Below, piece by piece: positions 18,060 through 25,976 of a DNA stretch of 64,000 nucleotides. A model generated the notes under the pieces. The model had not been told where the DNA came from and searched no databases. It saw only the letters and a program-made list of their open reading frames with translations. The position numbers and the translations under genes are program-made. The stretch's first letter is position 1, and each line of letters starts with the position of its first letter. Where the stretch lies: the NCBI GenBank assembly GCA_002351725.1, contig DEHD01000007.1, forward strand, positions 1 through 64,000. Reading direction: 5' to 3'. Source of the stretch: Prevotella sp. UBA2809 (GTDB lineage: Bacteria > Bacteroidota > Bacteroidia > Bacteroidales > Bacteroidaceae).

Positions 18060-18139
18060 CATACGTATGAGCTGGTATCACCATCGCTCACCTTGCGGAT
18101 GAAATAGTATGCGGTTAAGCCAATAATGATTAGTGGAGA

Positions 18140-18280
18140 ATGGCTGTGGATGCGAATCATAAAATAGATAACAAAAAAATTGCTATTGCCCGTGTGAAGG
18201 ACTATATTATGCGTAATGAAGACATAATACGCTATACAGACCTTTTTGAGAATGAAACTTGTCGGTTCTCTTACCCATGA
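18140..18280 (+). CDS. Small hypothetical protein or 5' fragment (46 aa)
   Basis: This 46-codon ORF follows the promoter of cassette A by 80 nt. It ends with an ATGA overlap on the next ORF (TGA 18278-18280, ATG 18277). The product is charged (DNKKIAIARVKDYIMRNEDI). It may be a genuine small gene translationally coupled to the next, or the first piece of one decayed gene. Confidence 0.35.
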   Translation: MAVDANHKIDNKKIAIARVKDYIMRNEDIIRYTDLFENETCRFSYP

Positions 18281-18786
18281 GCATAGTAGCTTCAAGATGG
18301 GCTGACAGCAATCATGCCGAAGCAATTGTTAATGCTTTAAAGGCCATAGCGAATAGACCGATAATAATTAATGGCGTGTTCACTGACGAAGGCAAACTGC
18401 AGAACCATGCAGTTGATACATTGTACTTATACGGAGTGGGAATAGCATGTATCTATTATAGGAAGTATGAATTGCTTGACAGGTTGTTTAGAGTGAAATT
18501 AGACGATGCTGATAGATTATCATCTTCTTATCTGATTAATATTGCCAACTGCTGGCTAATAGATAAGGATAGGTGGAACAGTACGTCACAAAACAGATTG
18601 AAGACACCATTCAGTTGGTTGGTCTCAGATTTGATAAGGCCAATGTTTACTGTTAGAACAGTCATCCCAGCATGGTCTGCCAGGAGGCTATCGAGGGATT
18701 TGCTGCTTATCGTGGATGTCAGGCTGGATGTAACTATGCAGAGGCGTTTGAAGTGGTATTGAGAAAAGTATGGAAATATCGCAAGC
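18277..18786 (+). pseudogene. Frameshifted hypothetical gene cut short by a REP element
   Basis: The frame from ATG 18277 reads as a plausible protein up to about 18650 (residues SIVASRWADSNHAEAIVNAL onward). It then becomes Arg-rich and unnatural until the stop at 18762. A second frame, open from 18652, reads naturally (QEAIEGFAAYRGCQAGCNYA) up to about 18786, where it runs into a REP element. I infer one frameshift in the 18650-18690 interval and loss of the 3' end. The family is not recognised. Confidence 0.5.
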
Positions 18787-18788
18787 AC

Positions 18789-18834
18789 ATGGCAGGGGAC
18801 GGGTACCTGGCATGAACAGGCAAAGGCTTCGGAG
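18789..18834 (+). repeat. REP-like element
   Basis: The core GGCAGGGGACGGGTACCTGG is followed by a linker, TGAACAGGCAAAGGCTTCGG, that matches the linkers at 19040 and 19086. It separates the frameshifted gene from the wbuC-like fragment. Confidence 0.75.
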
Positions 18835-19011
18835 AGGCTGAGAATGAATTTGGATCTCAGGGATTCTGTAACTGATGATCCGCAAAGAATGCTCAATGCC
18901 ATAGAGCCGGGGAGTACGCTGCCTATACACAGACACCAGGAGACTTCGGAAACGATGGTGTGCCTGAGAGGGAGGCTCCAGGTGGAGTATTACGATGACG
19001 AGCTGGAACGC
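18814..19011 (+). pseudogene. WbuC-family cupin fragment between REP elements
   Basis: The frame reads EQAKASERLRMNLDLRDS, then QRMLNAIEPGSTLPIHRHQE and TSETMVCLRGRLQVEYYDDE. This is the N-terminal and central part of WbuC-type cupin metalloproteins, which occur in O-antigen loci. It has no start codon upstream in frame except inside the REP, and it lacks the C-terminal half. After residue about 66 it runs into REP sequence, so the ORF beginning at ATG 18844 ends in REP-encoded residues. It is a gene relic, not a functional cupin. Confidence 0.7.
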
Positions 19012-19204
19012 GCATGGCAGGGGACGGGTACGTGGCATGAACGGCCAAACGCCTCGCATATGGCAGGGGACGGGTACCTGGCAGCAACAGGCAAACGCCT
19101 CGGAGAAGATTGATTCTTTTCCGAGGCGTTTGGCGTTTATCGCTGTATTTGTGCTATTTTTCGTGCGTTTTGTTTGGAGGTCTTGAGATTATTTTCTAAA
19201 TTTG
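19012..19204 (+). repeat. REP-like/terminator/promoter cassette, copy B
   Basis: Two REP-like cores (19014-19035 and 19061-19082) precede a perfect 12-bp hairpin, CAAACGCCTCGG (19092-19103) with CCGAGGCGTTTG (19121-19132). A promoter follows, with TTG at 19174-19176 and TAAATTTG at 19197-19204. From the hairpin on it closely parallels 17948-18059. The promoter probably drives the AbiC-type gene at 19282. Confidence 0.8.
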
Positions 19205-19281
19205 CCAGCGAAAGGGGAATTTAATATCATTTAAAACTCCCCTCGAGATTTTAAATAATTCATGAAAGCATAATAATAGTT

Positions 19282-20412
19282 ATGAAGGAAAATAGGGGAT
19301 TTTTATCTGACTTGCCACGGTGGCTATGGTTTGTAAGTGTTGTTTCGCTACTTATCATTTTGATTTTACCTGCAATACTAACACTTCCTGGTTATGTAGA
19401 TTTCTCAAATACAGGTGAAATAGGGGATACTATAGGTGGTATTATGAATCCTTTTATTGCTATTATTGCAGCCTTCCTAACTTTCTTTGCATTTTGGGTT
19501 CAGCTTGAGGCAAATAAAAATCAGAGAAACGATATATCAATTGAACGTCAGGAAGCAAAATTCTATAAGATGCTTGACATTTACTCGGAGATGACAAAGA
19601 ATTTAGAAGTTCATGGTATTAAAGGCAAAGAAGCTTTTGCAGATCTTGTAGGAGAGTTTACATATACATTCTTTACTATAGATATGATTTTTGAAACAAT
19701 ACTCAGCAATGCTGAGTACTTAAATAATGCTCAGCCACAAGTAAAAACAATTATACAGAACTTTATAGCTAATAAGAAAGATCGTTATGCTTTTATTACA
19801 ATCTTTTCATATAATTTATTTTTCTATGGGAAGCATTATATGATTGTGGATTTTAATCATCCAGAACGTACCGCATTAGGAGAAGAGATAAAAAAGATAG
19901 CTTTCAGCATGAATAAATATAGTTCGGCGATTTCTTTTGTAGATTATGTAAAAGCAGGTAATTTTGAAGTTCCTATGCTAAATAATAGGGTGAAACCTTT
20001 GTTGTTTGTTGGTCATTCTGATTTTCTTGGTCATTATTTTCGCCATCTATTTCAAATGGTTAAATATGTTTCTTCTCTTGATTGTTCGTTGTTTGATGAG
20101 GTGGAAAAATCAGGATACGTAAAAATGTTAAGAGCTCAGATGTCAGACTACGAACAGATACTTCTATATTACAATTCGCTAACAGAGCAAGGTAATGCAT
20201 GGAATAAGAAACGTGGCGAACGATTTCCTGAGGATACTGGTTATATAGCACGTTTTAGATTAATCAAGAACTTGCCTCCAAATTTTCCCATGTTTGGTAT
20301 TTTGCCTCAATTATTGTATAAGGATGACTCACAAAAATGGGAAAAACAAGGGAAAAAGTTTTATGAACATGTTAAATTGCCTATTAATAGGAGGGCTGAA
20401 GATATTATATGA
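19282..20412 (+). CDS. Putative phage abortive infection protein (AbiC type)
   Basis: This 376-residue protein has two N-terminal membrane helices (about residues 14-34 and 51-70), with the family motif GEIGDTIGGIMNPFIAIIAA between and within them. A cytoplasmic helical domain follows, with the diagnostic GHYFRHLFQMVKYV near residue 255. This matches the putative phage abortive infection (AbiC-like) family. It starts 78 nt after a promoter and overlaps the next gene by 4 nt (ATGA). The mechanism in this family is not established; membrane attachment is evident from the sequence. Confidence 0.8.
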   Translation: MKENRGFLSDLPRWLWFVSVVSLLIILILPAILTLPGYVDFSNTGEIGDTIGGIMNPFIAIIAAFLTFFAFWVQLEANKNQRNDISIERQEAKFYKMLDIYSEMTKNLEVHGIKGKEAFADLVGEFTYTFFTIDMIFETILSNAEYLNNAQPQVKTIIQNFIANKKDRYAFITIFSYNLFFYGKHYMIVDFNHPERTALGEEIKKIAFSMNKYSSAISFVDYVKAGNFEVPMLNNRVKPLLFVGHSDFLGHYFRHLFQMVKYVSSLDCSLFDEVEKSGYVKMLRAQMSDYEQILLYYNSLTEQGNAWNKKRGERFPEDTGYIARFRLIKNLPPNFPMFGILPQLLYKDDSQKWEKQGKKFYEHVKLPINRRAEDII

Positions 20413-20606
20413 AACAAAACGACCGATGGTCTGCAAGGTATAATGAAGTTGTTAGTTTTATCGAATCAAATCAAAGGAATCCATCGAAGCATAGGATAGA
20501 GGAGCATGATATGCTTAACTGGCTCAAGCAACAAAGGAAGCTGCTTAATGCAGGGAAATGCGAAGGGAACGGTGGCTTTCTCGACGAGGGGGATGCTCGT
20601 TTTTGA
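20409..20606 (+). CDS. Single helicase-associated (HA) domain mini-protein, short form
   Basis: The 65-residue product reads DRWSARYNEVVSFIESNQRN then PSKHRIEEHDMLNWLKQQRK. This is one helicase-associated (HA) helical repeat, otherwise found in tandem at the C-terminus of large helicases. It overlaps the AbiC-type gene by 4 nt and so is coupled to it. The last 15 residues leave the pattern, so it may be truncated. A DNA- or RNA-binding adaptor role is likely from the fold. Confidence 0.65.
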   Translation: MKQNDRWSARYNEVVSFIESNQRNPSKHRIEEHDMLNWLKQQRKLLNAGKCEGNGGFLDEGDARF

Positions 20607-20645
20607 AGAAAAAACGGAAGGAATGTGTGATTTTTGTCATTAGAC

Positions 20646-20676
20646 TTGGAAGGGAAAGAATTTTTTAGTATATTTG
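20646..20676 (+). promoter_or_regulatory. Bacteroidetes-type promoter
   Basis: TTG at 20646-20648 and TATATTTG at 20669-20676 are 20 nt apart. It lies upstream of the second HA-domain gene and ApeA. Confidence 0.65.
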
Positions 20677-20718
20677 CGGTGGAAAGGCTGCGACGGTGTC
20701 GCGGCGTACGAGACAATA

Positions 20719-20961
20719 ATGAATAACAATATGACACAAGATGAGAGATGGAATATACGGTATGAGGAGGTGATGAGGTTCCTGCAGGAGAATCATCGGA
20801 AACCGTCGCGGTATGTGGCGGAGGAAAGGGATCTTCGGAACTGGTGGAAAGCTACGAAGAAAAAGATGAATGCGGGGGAACTGAAGCCGGAGCGAGTAGA
20901 GCTGTTTGAGAGGTTGCTGGCGCTGGCGGAGGAGAATAAGCATGTGAATCAATATGTGTAA
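20719..20961 (+). CDS. Single helicase-associated (HA) domain mini-protein
   Basis: The 80-residue protein from ATG 20719 reads ERWNIRYEEVMRFLQENHRK then PSRYVAEERDLRNWWKATKK. It is a paralogue of the 65-aa protein at 20409 and again a single HA repeat. The longer reading frame begins inside the promoter box and is rejected. It precedes the ApeA-like gene by 28 nt, so they form one transcript. Pairing of HA mini-proteins with AbiC-type and ApeA-type proteins suggests a nucleic-acid-binding accessory to each. Confidence 0.65.
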   Translation: MNNNMTQDERWNIRYEEVMRFLQENHRKPSRYVAEERDLRNWWKATKKKMNAGELKPERVELFERLLALAEENKHVNQYV

Positions 20962-20989
20962 GATGTAAATAACGGAAAGTCTGACTGCG

Positions 20990-22336
20990 ATGGAGAATAT
21001 TGATTTAGACCAGAAGTTGGAGTATAAGGGGGATTGGTGGTTGCCCTCAGATCCGGACAAAAGAGTGGCTGGGGTGCTGACGTATTATCCCAATGAGAAG
21101 ATAGTGCTGGAGTTGTTAGGATGCTTTGGCGAATATTCTCTGGCCATATTGACAGGTAAAGACGAAGAGGATATTATCTATGGAAAGACGGCAGAAAGCA
21201 AGGAGATAACACTGATTAATAATATCAGGTCGCTGAAGCTTAACTTCAGTGCGGATTTCCCCATCGTAAAGTATACATGCAACTACATGGTGATAGGAAA
21301 GCATGTAGAAGGACTTGACGAAAAACGAAGTTATTGGGCAACAGCTAGAATCCCTGAATTGTCGAATTGGTGTCAGCCTGAGGCTATTACCACGACTATG
21401 TTCTTTGACAAGAACCATAATTCAACAATGACAAACTTGTCGTTCAGTACAAAATTCAGGAGTAGGAAGGATATTATCAACAACGTTGAGGTTAACGAGA
21501 ATACGACTGTAAAGATAAAGAAGGGTGTGCGATACAATGGGAACCACTTTGCTCCAGAGGTTGAACAGTATTCTTATCTTGAGATACGCAAAAAGGGGAA
21601 GACATCGATTAAGGAGATTGTATCGGATATATTTAAGTTTGAGCAGTTCCTTTCGTTGGCGACGCTTAGTATTGTAAAGAGTTCGAAGATTACACTGCAT
21701 GATAAGAGTACATACCAGCAGGAAGGGGGGACGAGGTTTTATAGGGAGATTCACTTTATACATGCCTTCAGAGAGAGGAACAATCTGCAAAGCGCGGAAT
21801 CGAAGATGTTCAGGAACCTGTTTGATTATTCGACGATTAAGGATGTTTATCCAGAGATAATATCAAAGTGGTATAATGAGCCTATAGAACTGGCTCCCAT
21901 ACGGTATCACTTGATTAGCAGTCTGGAGAAGAAACAACTGTATGGCAGCGTGGATTTCCTAATCGTGATACAGGCGCTGGAGGGTTTCTGCAGGAGGTTC
22001 AGAAGCAAGAAGTATAGGAAAACGCATGGGTTGCCGGAAAGAGATTATTCGGACCTCTTTGCTATGATGGGGAGCCTGTTGGATGAATTCGGTAATATTG
22101 AGCTGATACAGAAATGCAAGATAGATAAAGAGGCCGTTGTAGATTCGAGGAACTATTACTCGCATTTTATGCCTAAGGATAAGGATTCGAAGGCGCTTGA
22201 TGGGTATGAGCTATATAAACTTACGATGAGGCTGAGGATATTGCTGGTATGCTGTGTGCTGTCGTTGTATGGGTTTGATAATAGTAGGATAAATGAGATT
22301 ATGAAGGAGAGCCATTCGAAGGTGCTGGAGTTGTAG
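20990..22336 (+). CDS. apeA: ApeA-like HEPN anti-phage protein
   Basis: This 448-residue protein has an ApeA N-terminal domain (GDWWLPSDPDKRVAGVLTYY at about residues 14-33, then ELLGCFGEY). Its C-terminal HEPN domain carries RNYYSH at 387-392, which fits the R-x4-H ribonuclease motif. ApeA proteins are abortive-infection RNases that halt translation in phage-infected cells. The gene is 28 nt behind the HA mini-protein gene, and no other gene follows for 260 nt. Both the N-terminal domain and the HEPN motif are seen directly, so the family call is firm. Confidence 0.85.
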   Translation: MENIDLDQKLEYKGDWWLPSDPDKRVAGVLTYYPNEKIVLELLGCFGEYSLAILTGKDEEDIIYGKTAESKEITLINNIRSLKLNFSADFPIVKYTCNYMVIGKHVEGLDEKRSYWATARIPELSNWCQPEAITTTMFFDKNHNSTMTNLSFSTKFRSRKDIINNVEVNENTTVKIKKGVRYNGNHFAPEVEQYSYLEIRKKGKTSIKEIVSDIFKFEQFLSLATLSIVKSSKITLHDKSTYQQEGGTRFYREIHFIHAFRERNNLQSAESKMFRNLFDYSTIKDVYPEIISKWYNEPIELAPIRYHLISSLEKKQLYGSVDFLIVIQALEGFCRRFRSKKYRKTHGLPERDYSDLFAMMGSLLDEFGNIELIQKCKIDKEAVVDSRNYYSHFMPKDKDSKALDGYELYKLTMRLRILLVCCVLSLYGFDNSRINEIMKESHSKVLEL

Positions 22337-22463
22337 TAATGGACAATGGTGGTTTCGCGATAATTTTCATGTTTTGCCTAATATCGTAAATGAAACATTA
22401 AGAAAAAATGTGCAAAAATGAAGATTTTGTTATAGAAATAGTTATTATATTGGAAAATATTCC

Positions 22464-22601
22464 TATCTTTGCACCATGAATGATGCGAAGTCAGGCGACC
22501 CCTCAGCAATGAGCAAGCTCGCAGCACTCGGTTTCTTGTGTTCCGCTGGTAACAAGCGGCGAAGGTCGGGTGGCGCAGACTTTATCACGTAGAAAACGTA
22601 A
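22464..22601 (+). promoter_or_regulatory. Promoter and GC-richer, possibly structured leader
   Basis: TATCTTTG at 22464-22471 is a good -7 box. The transcript would begin at about 22476, leaving a leader of about 125 nt before the gene at 22602. The leader is richer in GC than its surroundings. It contains complementary pieces: AAGTC 22488 with GACTT 22578, ACCC 22498 with GGGT 22568, and CCGC with GCGG near 22543-22559. A 38-codon ORF (22476-22592) fills it but would be almost leaderless. It could be a structured leader or a small RNA. Confidence 0.4.
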
Positions 22602-23747
22602 ATGACTAAGGATCGTATAGTAGAAATTAACTTGGAGCGTCTGCACTATCTCTTGAGGTTGTTCAACCTTTCAGAAGAGGAGTTCATGGCAATGCTTAAT
22701 AGTGGACATAAACGGGCGTTAAATCGCGAGGAGGTGTTCACTAGCGAGGTGTCTATGGCTTTATTGAAGCGTATAGATAAAATATTCAATAAGGGGATAT
22801 ACTACTATATAGACTTTACACCAGTAGTGCAAGGGAATCATGCGAGCATATTCTTCAGGAAACAGAGTTTTAATGGTCAGCTCAATCTGGAAGCTAGGAA
22901 AATGGTGGACAAATTTGAAACTCTGAAGAATACGCTAGATACTTACAATGCGCTTGCAGATGTGGCTTTTGAGCGTCTGTTGCCATCATACACCGTAAAA
23001 GACGACCCACGTGAAACAGCCTGCGCGATAAGTGAACTGTTGAAGATAAGGAGCCATAAGGACGAGAAGGAACATCTGAAGTTCATGATTAATCAGCTTG
23101 CTAAACTGAATGTATATGTGTTTGAATATATAGAGACCGCCAACAAGAAACAAAAGAGTAATGTTGAAGGTTTCTTTATTGCGCCTAATTCTATAGTTGT
23201 GAAAAGACAGCAGGGGCGACTGAAGAGAGAACTATTTACATTGGCACACGAACTAGGGCATTGCGTGATTAACGTGGAAGAGGTTGAAAACGTTTCGGAT
23301 GAGTTGTCGTCTGGCTTGTCTGAGATAGAGAAATGGTGCAATGACTTTGCGTTCTACCTGTTGATGGGTGACGAAATTGTAAAATTAGACGGCTTGAAAT
23401 ATGCTAATGCCCAAAACGACTATGCCCATGATATGATAAAAGGCATGTCAGATGCAACACATGTCAGTATGCTTGCCATTTATACCCGGCTTGTGATAGA
23501 GAAGAAGATGACCCGTGATGATTACGCGCTTGTAAGAGGTGGCATTATGGCTAATGTAAGACGGACTGAGGAGAAGCGAAAACAGGAGGCGGCAGACGGT
23601 AATTCGATTATATCTTCTCCACGCCCTATTATTTCTAATCTTTTTCGTGACACAATGCAGTGTGCGCTTTTTAGAGGTGTGATAGATGAGGCGACTTTTT
23701 GCCAGCAATTGAATGTAAAACCAGAAAGGATGGAGGCTTACTTGTGA
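22602..23747 (+). CDS. ImmA/IrrE-family (COG2856) zinc peptidase-like antitoxin
   Basis: This 381-residue protein has HELGH at 216-220, with a downstream helix containing EIEKWCNDFAFYLLM that would supply further zinc-site residues. This is the ImmA/IrrE (DUF955) domain. The N-terminal region is helical and may bind DNA. It overlaps the DUF4411 gene by one base (TGATG). COG2856-DUF4411 pairs are known as type II toxin-antitoxin-like modules, in which this protein would be the antitoxin or regulator. Confidence 0.8.
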   Translation: MTKDRIVEINLERLHYLLRLFNLSEEEFMAMLNSGHKRALNREEVFTSEVSMALLKRIDKIFNKGIYYYIDFTPVVQGNHASIFFRKQSFNGQLNLEARKMVDKFETLKNTLDTYNALADVAFERLLPSYTVKDDPRETACAISELLKIRSHKDEKEHLKFMINQLAKLNVYVFEYIETANKKQKSNVEGFFIAPNSIVVKRQQGRLKRELFTLAHELGHCVINVEEVENVSDELSSGLSEIEKWCNDFAFYLLMGDEIVKLDGLKYANAQNDYAHDMIKGMSDATHVSMLAIYTRLVIEKKMTRDDYALVRGGIMANVRRTEEKRKQEAADGNSIISSPRPIISNLFRDTMQCALFRGVIDEATFCQQLNVKPERMEAYL

Positions 23748-24298
23748 TGGAATACTATTTTGATACAAGTTCGCTTGTGGCCTTGGCTCGCTACTATCAT
23801 CCTTTTGACAAAGAAGGTCGGCTCTTCGATTTTGTGCGTAGCAAATTCCATACTAAGGAGATTATTGTTCTTGATGCTATTTTGAATGAAGCCAAATTCA
23901 CATCTAAAGGTATTGCGCTGAAAGCATATCCTTTTATAGAAGAGCAAAAAGATCTTATTGTCGATACAAAGGAGTTGATGCCATATAGTACCAAGAAGTT
24001 TGGTAATATGGTTGACAATAACTTCGCAGTGGCCGCTTTGGTGAATAATGGAAAGGTGAACTATTCTATCATGAAACAATTCTTTTTGAACAGTGGGGAT
24101 GGTAAGTTGATACTCACTATGTATAACCGGTTGCATGATGACAAGGATGCCAAGATTTGTATTGTAACGGAAGAATCGCGAACAGGGAATGATAACAAAA
24201 TATTTAAAAAGATTCCTGCTCTGTGTGAATTTATAGGGGTAAGGTGTATATCCTTGGTTGATTTCTTGTCAACAACCTCATTCTCTGTAGAGTTATAA
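23747..24298 (+). CDS. DUF4411 (PIN-like) toxin
   Basis: The product has 183 residues from ATG 23747, which shares one base with the preceding stop codon. It opens YYFDTSSLVALARYYHP, the DUF4411 form of a PIN domain start, with the first acidic residue at D6. Later elements, VLDAILNEAK and IVTEESRTGNDNKIFKKIP, fit the other PIN strands. PIN toxins usually cleave RNA. The upstream COG2856 protein is the expected partner. The longer reading frame beginning at 23699 lies inside the antitoxin gene and is rejected. Confidence 0.8.
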   Translation: MEYYFDTSSLVALARYYHPFDKEGRLFDFVRSKFHTKEIIVLDAILNEAKFTSKGIALKAYPFIEEQKDLIVDTKELMPYSTKKFGNMVDNNFAVAALVNNGKVNYSIMKQFFLNSGDGKLILTMYNRLHDDKDAKICIVTEESRTGNDNKIFKKIPALCEFIGVRCISLVDFLSTTSFSVEL

Positions 24299-24339
24299 TC
24301 GTAATTCCTAGGTAGCAGAAAGGCGGCAAAACAACAATC

Positions 24340-24376
24340 GCCAACTAAGTTGAAGCACTTGGTTTGCGGTTTTTCG
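24340..24376 (+). terminator. Terminator-like hairpin with inverted loop sequence
   Basis: CGCCAAC pairs imperfectly with GGTTTGCG and is followed by a T run. The loop AAGTTGAAGCACTT (24347-24360) is the exact reverse complement of the loop at 9332-9345. Confidence 0.6.
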
Positions 24377-24474
24377 TTTATCATATATACCTTCGCATCA
24401 AAAATCTCAATTTAAATTTGGATTTATCCTCGCATGTTCGTATCTTTGCCAGCGGTAAAAGAATATTTAGTGAC

Positions 24475-24984
24475 ATGAAAATAATCGTCCATGTAAGGAT
24501 TTGTATACTTTCTTTGTTCTTGGGATTGTGCATGATAGGTGCGCAGGCTCAGGTGCTTGACACGAATAAGTGCCATAACTGGCCTCGCTTCGCTGGTAAC
24601 ACCGTGGCATCGATGGGTGTGGCATTCGGAGGTAAGACAGCTCTGAAAGCCATCGTAAACGAGGAGCGCCCTGACCACTCTGACAACAAGTCATTCCCAT
24701 CAGGTCATGCTGCCATCGCCTTTGCCGCAGCAAGATCTATCGACAAGGAGTTCCGCAAGGAAAGCATCTGGATTCCAATCGCAGGCTATGCCGCTGCAAC
24801 AGCATTAGGTGTAGAGCGCGTGGTTAGCGACAGGCATCATTGGTATGACGTGGCCGCCGGTGCCGCCCTTGGCTACGGTAGCGCTGAACTCACCTGGTGG
24901 TTGAGTGATAAGTTCCTAGGCACCGGCAAGAAACTATCCGTCACTACCACCGGCCAAACACTCGACGTCGTGTACAACTTCTAG
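24475..24984 (+). CDS. PAP2-family phosphatase, exported
   Basis: The protein has 169 residues from ATG 24475, with a signal peptide (about 1-24, cleavage after AQA). All three PAP2 motifs are present: K58-x6-R65P66, PSGH at 75-78, and R115-x5-H121-xxx-D125. Members dephosphorylate lipids such as undecaprenyl diphosphate, phosphatidylglycerol phosphate or lipid A in the periplasm. The promoter TATCTTTG is at 24441-24448. It is shorter than multi-pass PAP2 enzymes and looks like a soluble or peripheral type. The substrate cannot be read from sequence. Confidence 0.85.
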   Translation: MKIIVHVRICILSLFLGLCMIGAQAQVLDTNKCHNWPRFAGNTVASMGVAFGGKTALKAIVNEERPDHSDNKSFPSGHAAIAFAAARSIDKEFRKESIWIPIAGYAAATALGVERVVSDRHHWYDVAAGAALGYGSAELTWWLSDKFLGTGKKLSVTTTGQTLDVVYNF

Positions 24985-25028
24985 CCTCCCCATGGCAGAT
25001 TTTTTTGCATAAAAAACTCGATTAATAT

Positions 25029-25059
25029 TTGGCGGTTTGGGGGATTTGCAGTATCTTTG
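25029..25059 (+). promoter_or_regulatory. Bacteroidetes-type promoter for the RAYT gene
   Basis: TTG at 25029-25031 and TATCTTTG at 25052-25059 are 20 nt apart; the gene starts at 25094. Confidence 0.7.
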
Positions 25060-25093
25060 CACCGTCAAACATAAATGTTAATCATACAATAAC

Positions 25094-25885
25094 ATGTCAA
25101 GACAATCACGTAAGGAATCCGGAACGGGTATCTACCACGTCATGATGCGCGGAATAAACCACCAGAAAATATTCAACGATGAGGAGGACTACTTCCAATT
25201 CATCACCACTCTCGACAGAATGCGTTTTCGTTACGATGACGAAGGATCGCCGTGTGGGAGCAACTGCGTTTTTTATGCCTATTGCCTGATGTCGAACCAT
25301 CTGCATCTGCTGATTCGTGAGCGCGGCGAAAGAGTGGGCGAGACCATCAAGCGAATAGCCAGTAGCTATGTGTTCTATTACAATCGCAAATACGGTCGCG
25401 ACGGCCATCTCTTCAGGGATCGATTCAAGTCGGAACCGGTGAACGACATGGGATACTTTACCACCTTGCTGCGATACATCCACCAGAATCCCGTGAAAGC
25501 GAAGATCGTTGAGAGGGTGGGCGACTACGCGTACAGCAGCTGGGGGGAGTTCGACGGAACGGTGGAGCCGGTGTTCCAGATTTGCGATACCGAGACTGTG
25601 ATGAAGAGGCTTCCGTTTGAGGAACTGAAGGAGTGGGTGGACGAGCCGTTGGACGACGACGTGCCGTGTATCGATATCGAGAACGTCTCGGGAGGCCGAC
25701 CTTCGGACGATCAGGTGTGGCTTCTGATAAAGGAGTACACCGGCGTTACGAATAGCAGTGCATTCCAGCAACTGGAGGATGAAACGAAACGCACTGTGTT
25801 GAAGCGATTGAAAAACCGAGGTGCCTCCCACCGCCAGCTAGAACGCCTAACCGGCATCGGCCGCGGCGTCATCCAATCCCTCTAG
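25094..25885 (+). CDS. REP-associated tyrosine transposase (RAYT, Y1/HUH type)
   Basis: This 263-residue IS200-like transposase opens GTGIYHVMMRGINHQKIF. It has the HUH-type metal motif LMSNHLHLL (H69, H71) and a helix around residues 88-104 (SSYVFYYNRKYGRDGHLF) that should carry the nucleophilic tyrosine. LLRYIHQNPVKAKIV follows. Its C-terminal extension ends in a helix-turn-helix-like GASHRQLERLTGIGRGVIQ, typical of RAYTs. RAYTs mobilise REP palindromes instead of a full IS. Matching REP palindromes lie 8 nt downstream and at 28.4 and 29.1 kb, which supports the call. Confidence 0.9.
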   Translation: MSRQSRKESGTGIYHVMMRGINHQKIFNDEEDYFQFITTLDRMRFRYDDEGSPCGSNCVFYAYCLMSNHLHLLIRERGERVGETIKRIASSYVFYYNRKYGRDGHLFRDRFKSEPVNDMGYFTTLLRYIHQNPVKAKIVERVGDYAYSSWGEFDGTVEPVFQICDTETVMKRLPFEELKEWVDEPLDDDVPCIDIENVSGGRPSDDQVWLLIKEYTGVTNSSAFQQLEDETKRTVLKRLKNRGASHRQLERLTGIGRGVIQSL

Positions 25886-25892
25886 CCCCCCC

Positions 25893-25976
25893 CTGCCAGG
25901 GGACAGGTACCTGGCATCTGGGCGTTGCCTGCGCTGCCAGGTACCTGTCCCCATGGCAGCTGTCCCCATGGCAGCC
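25893..25976. repeat. REP element pair next to RAYT
   Basis: CTGCCAGGGGACAGGTACCT then GGCA (25893-25916) is followed by an 18-nt linker and an inverted copy (25935-25957). A shorter GTCCCCATGGCAG repeat completes the unit. This is the same element as at 28.4 and 29.1 kb. Confidence 0.9.

Noticed and set aside
9321..18139. Prophage or integrative element
   Set aside because: An XRE regulator and Rz-like membrane proteins hinted at a phage, but there is no integrase, capsid, terminase, portal, relaxase or tra gene.
22476..22592. A 38-codon ORF as a protein gene
   Set aside because: Its ATG would be at the transcription start and its composition is not protein-like. I record the region as a leader with possible structure.
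25106..25831. A 241-codon open frame on the minus strand
   Set aside because: It is antisense to the RAYT gene, whose catalytic motifs are clear; its residues are typical of antisense frames.
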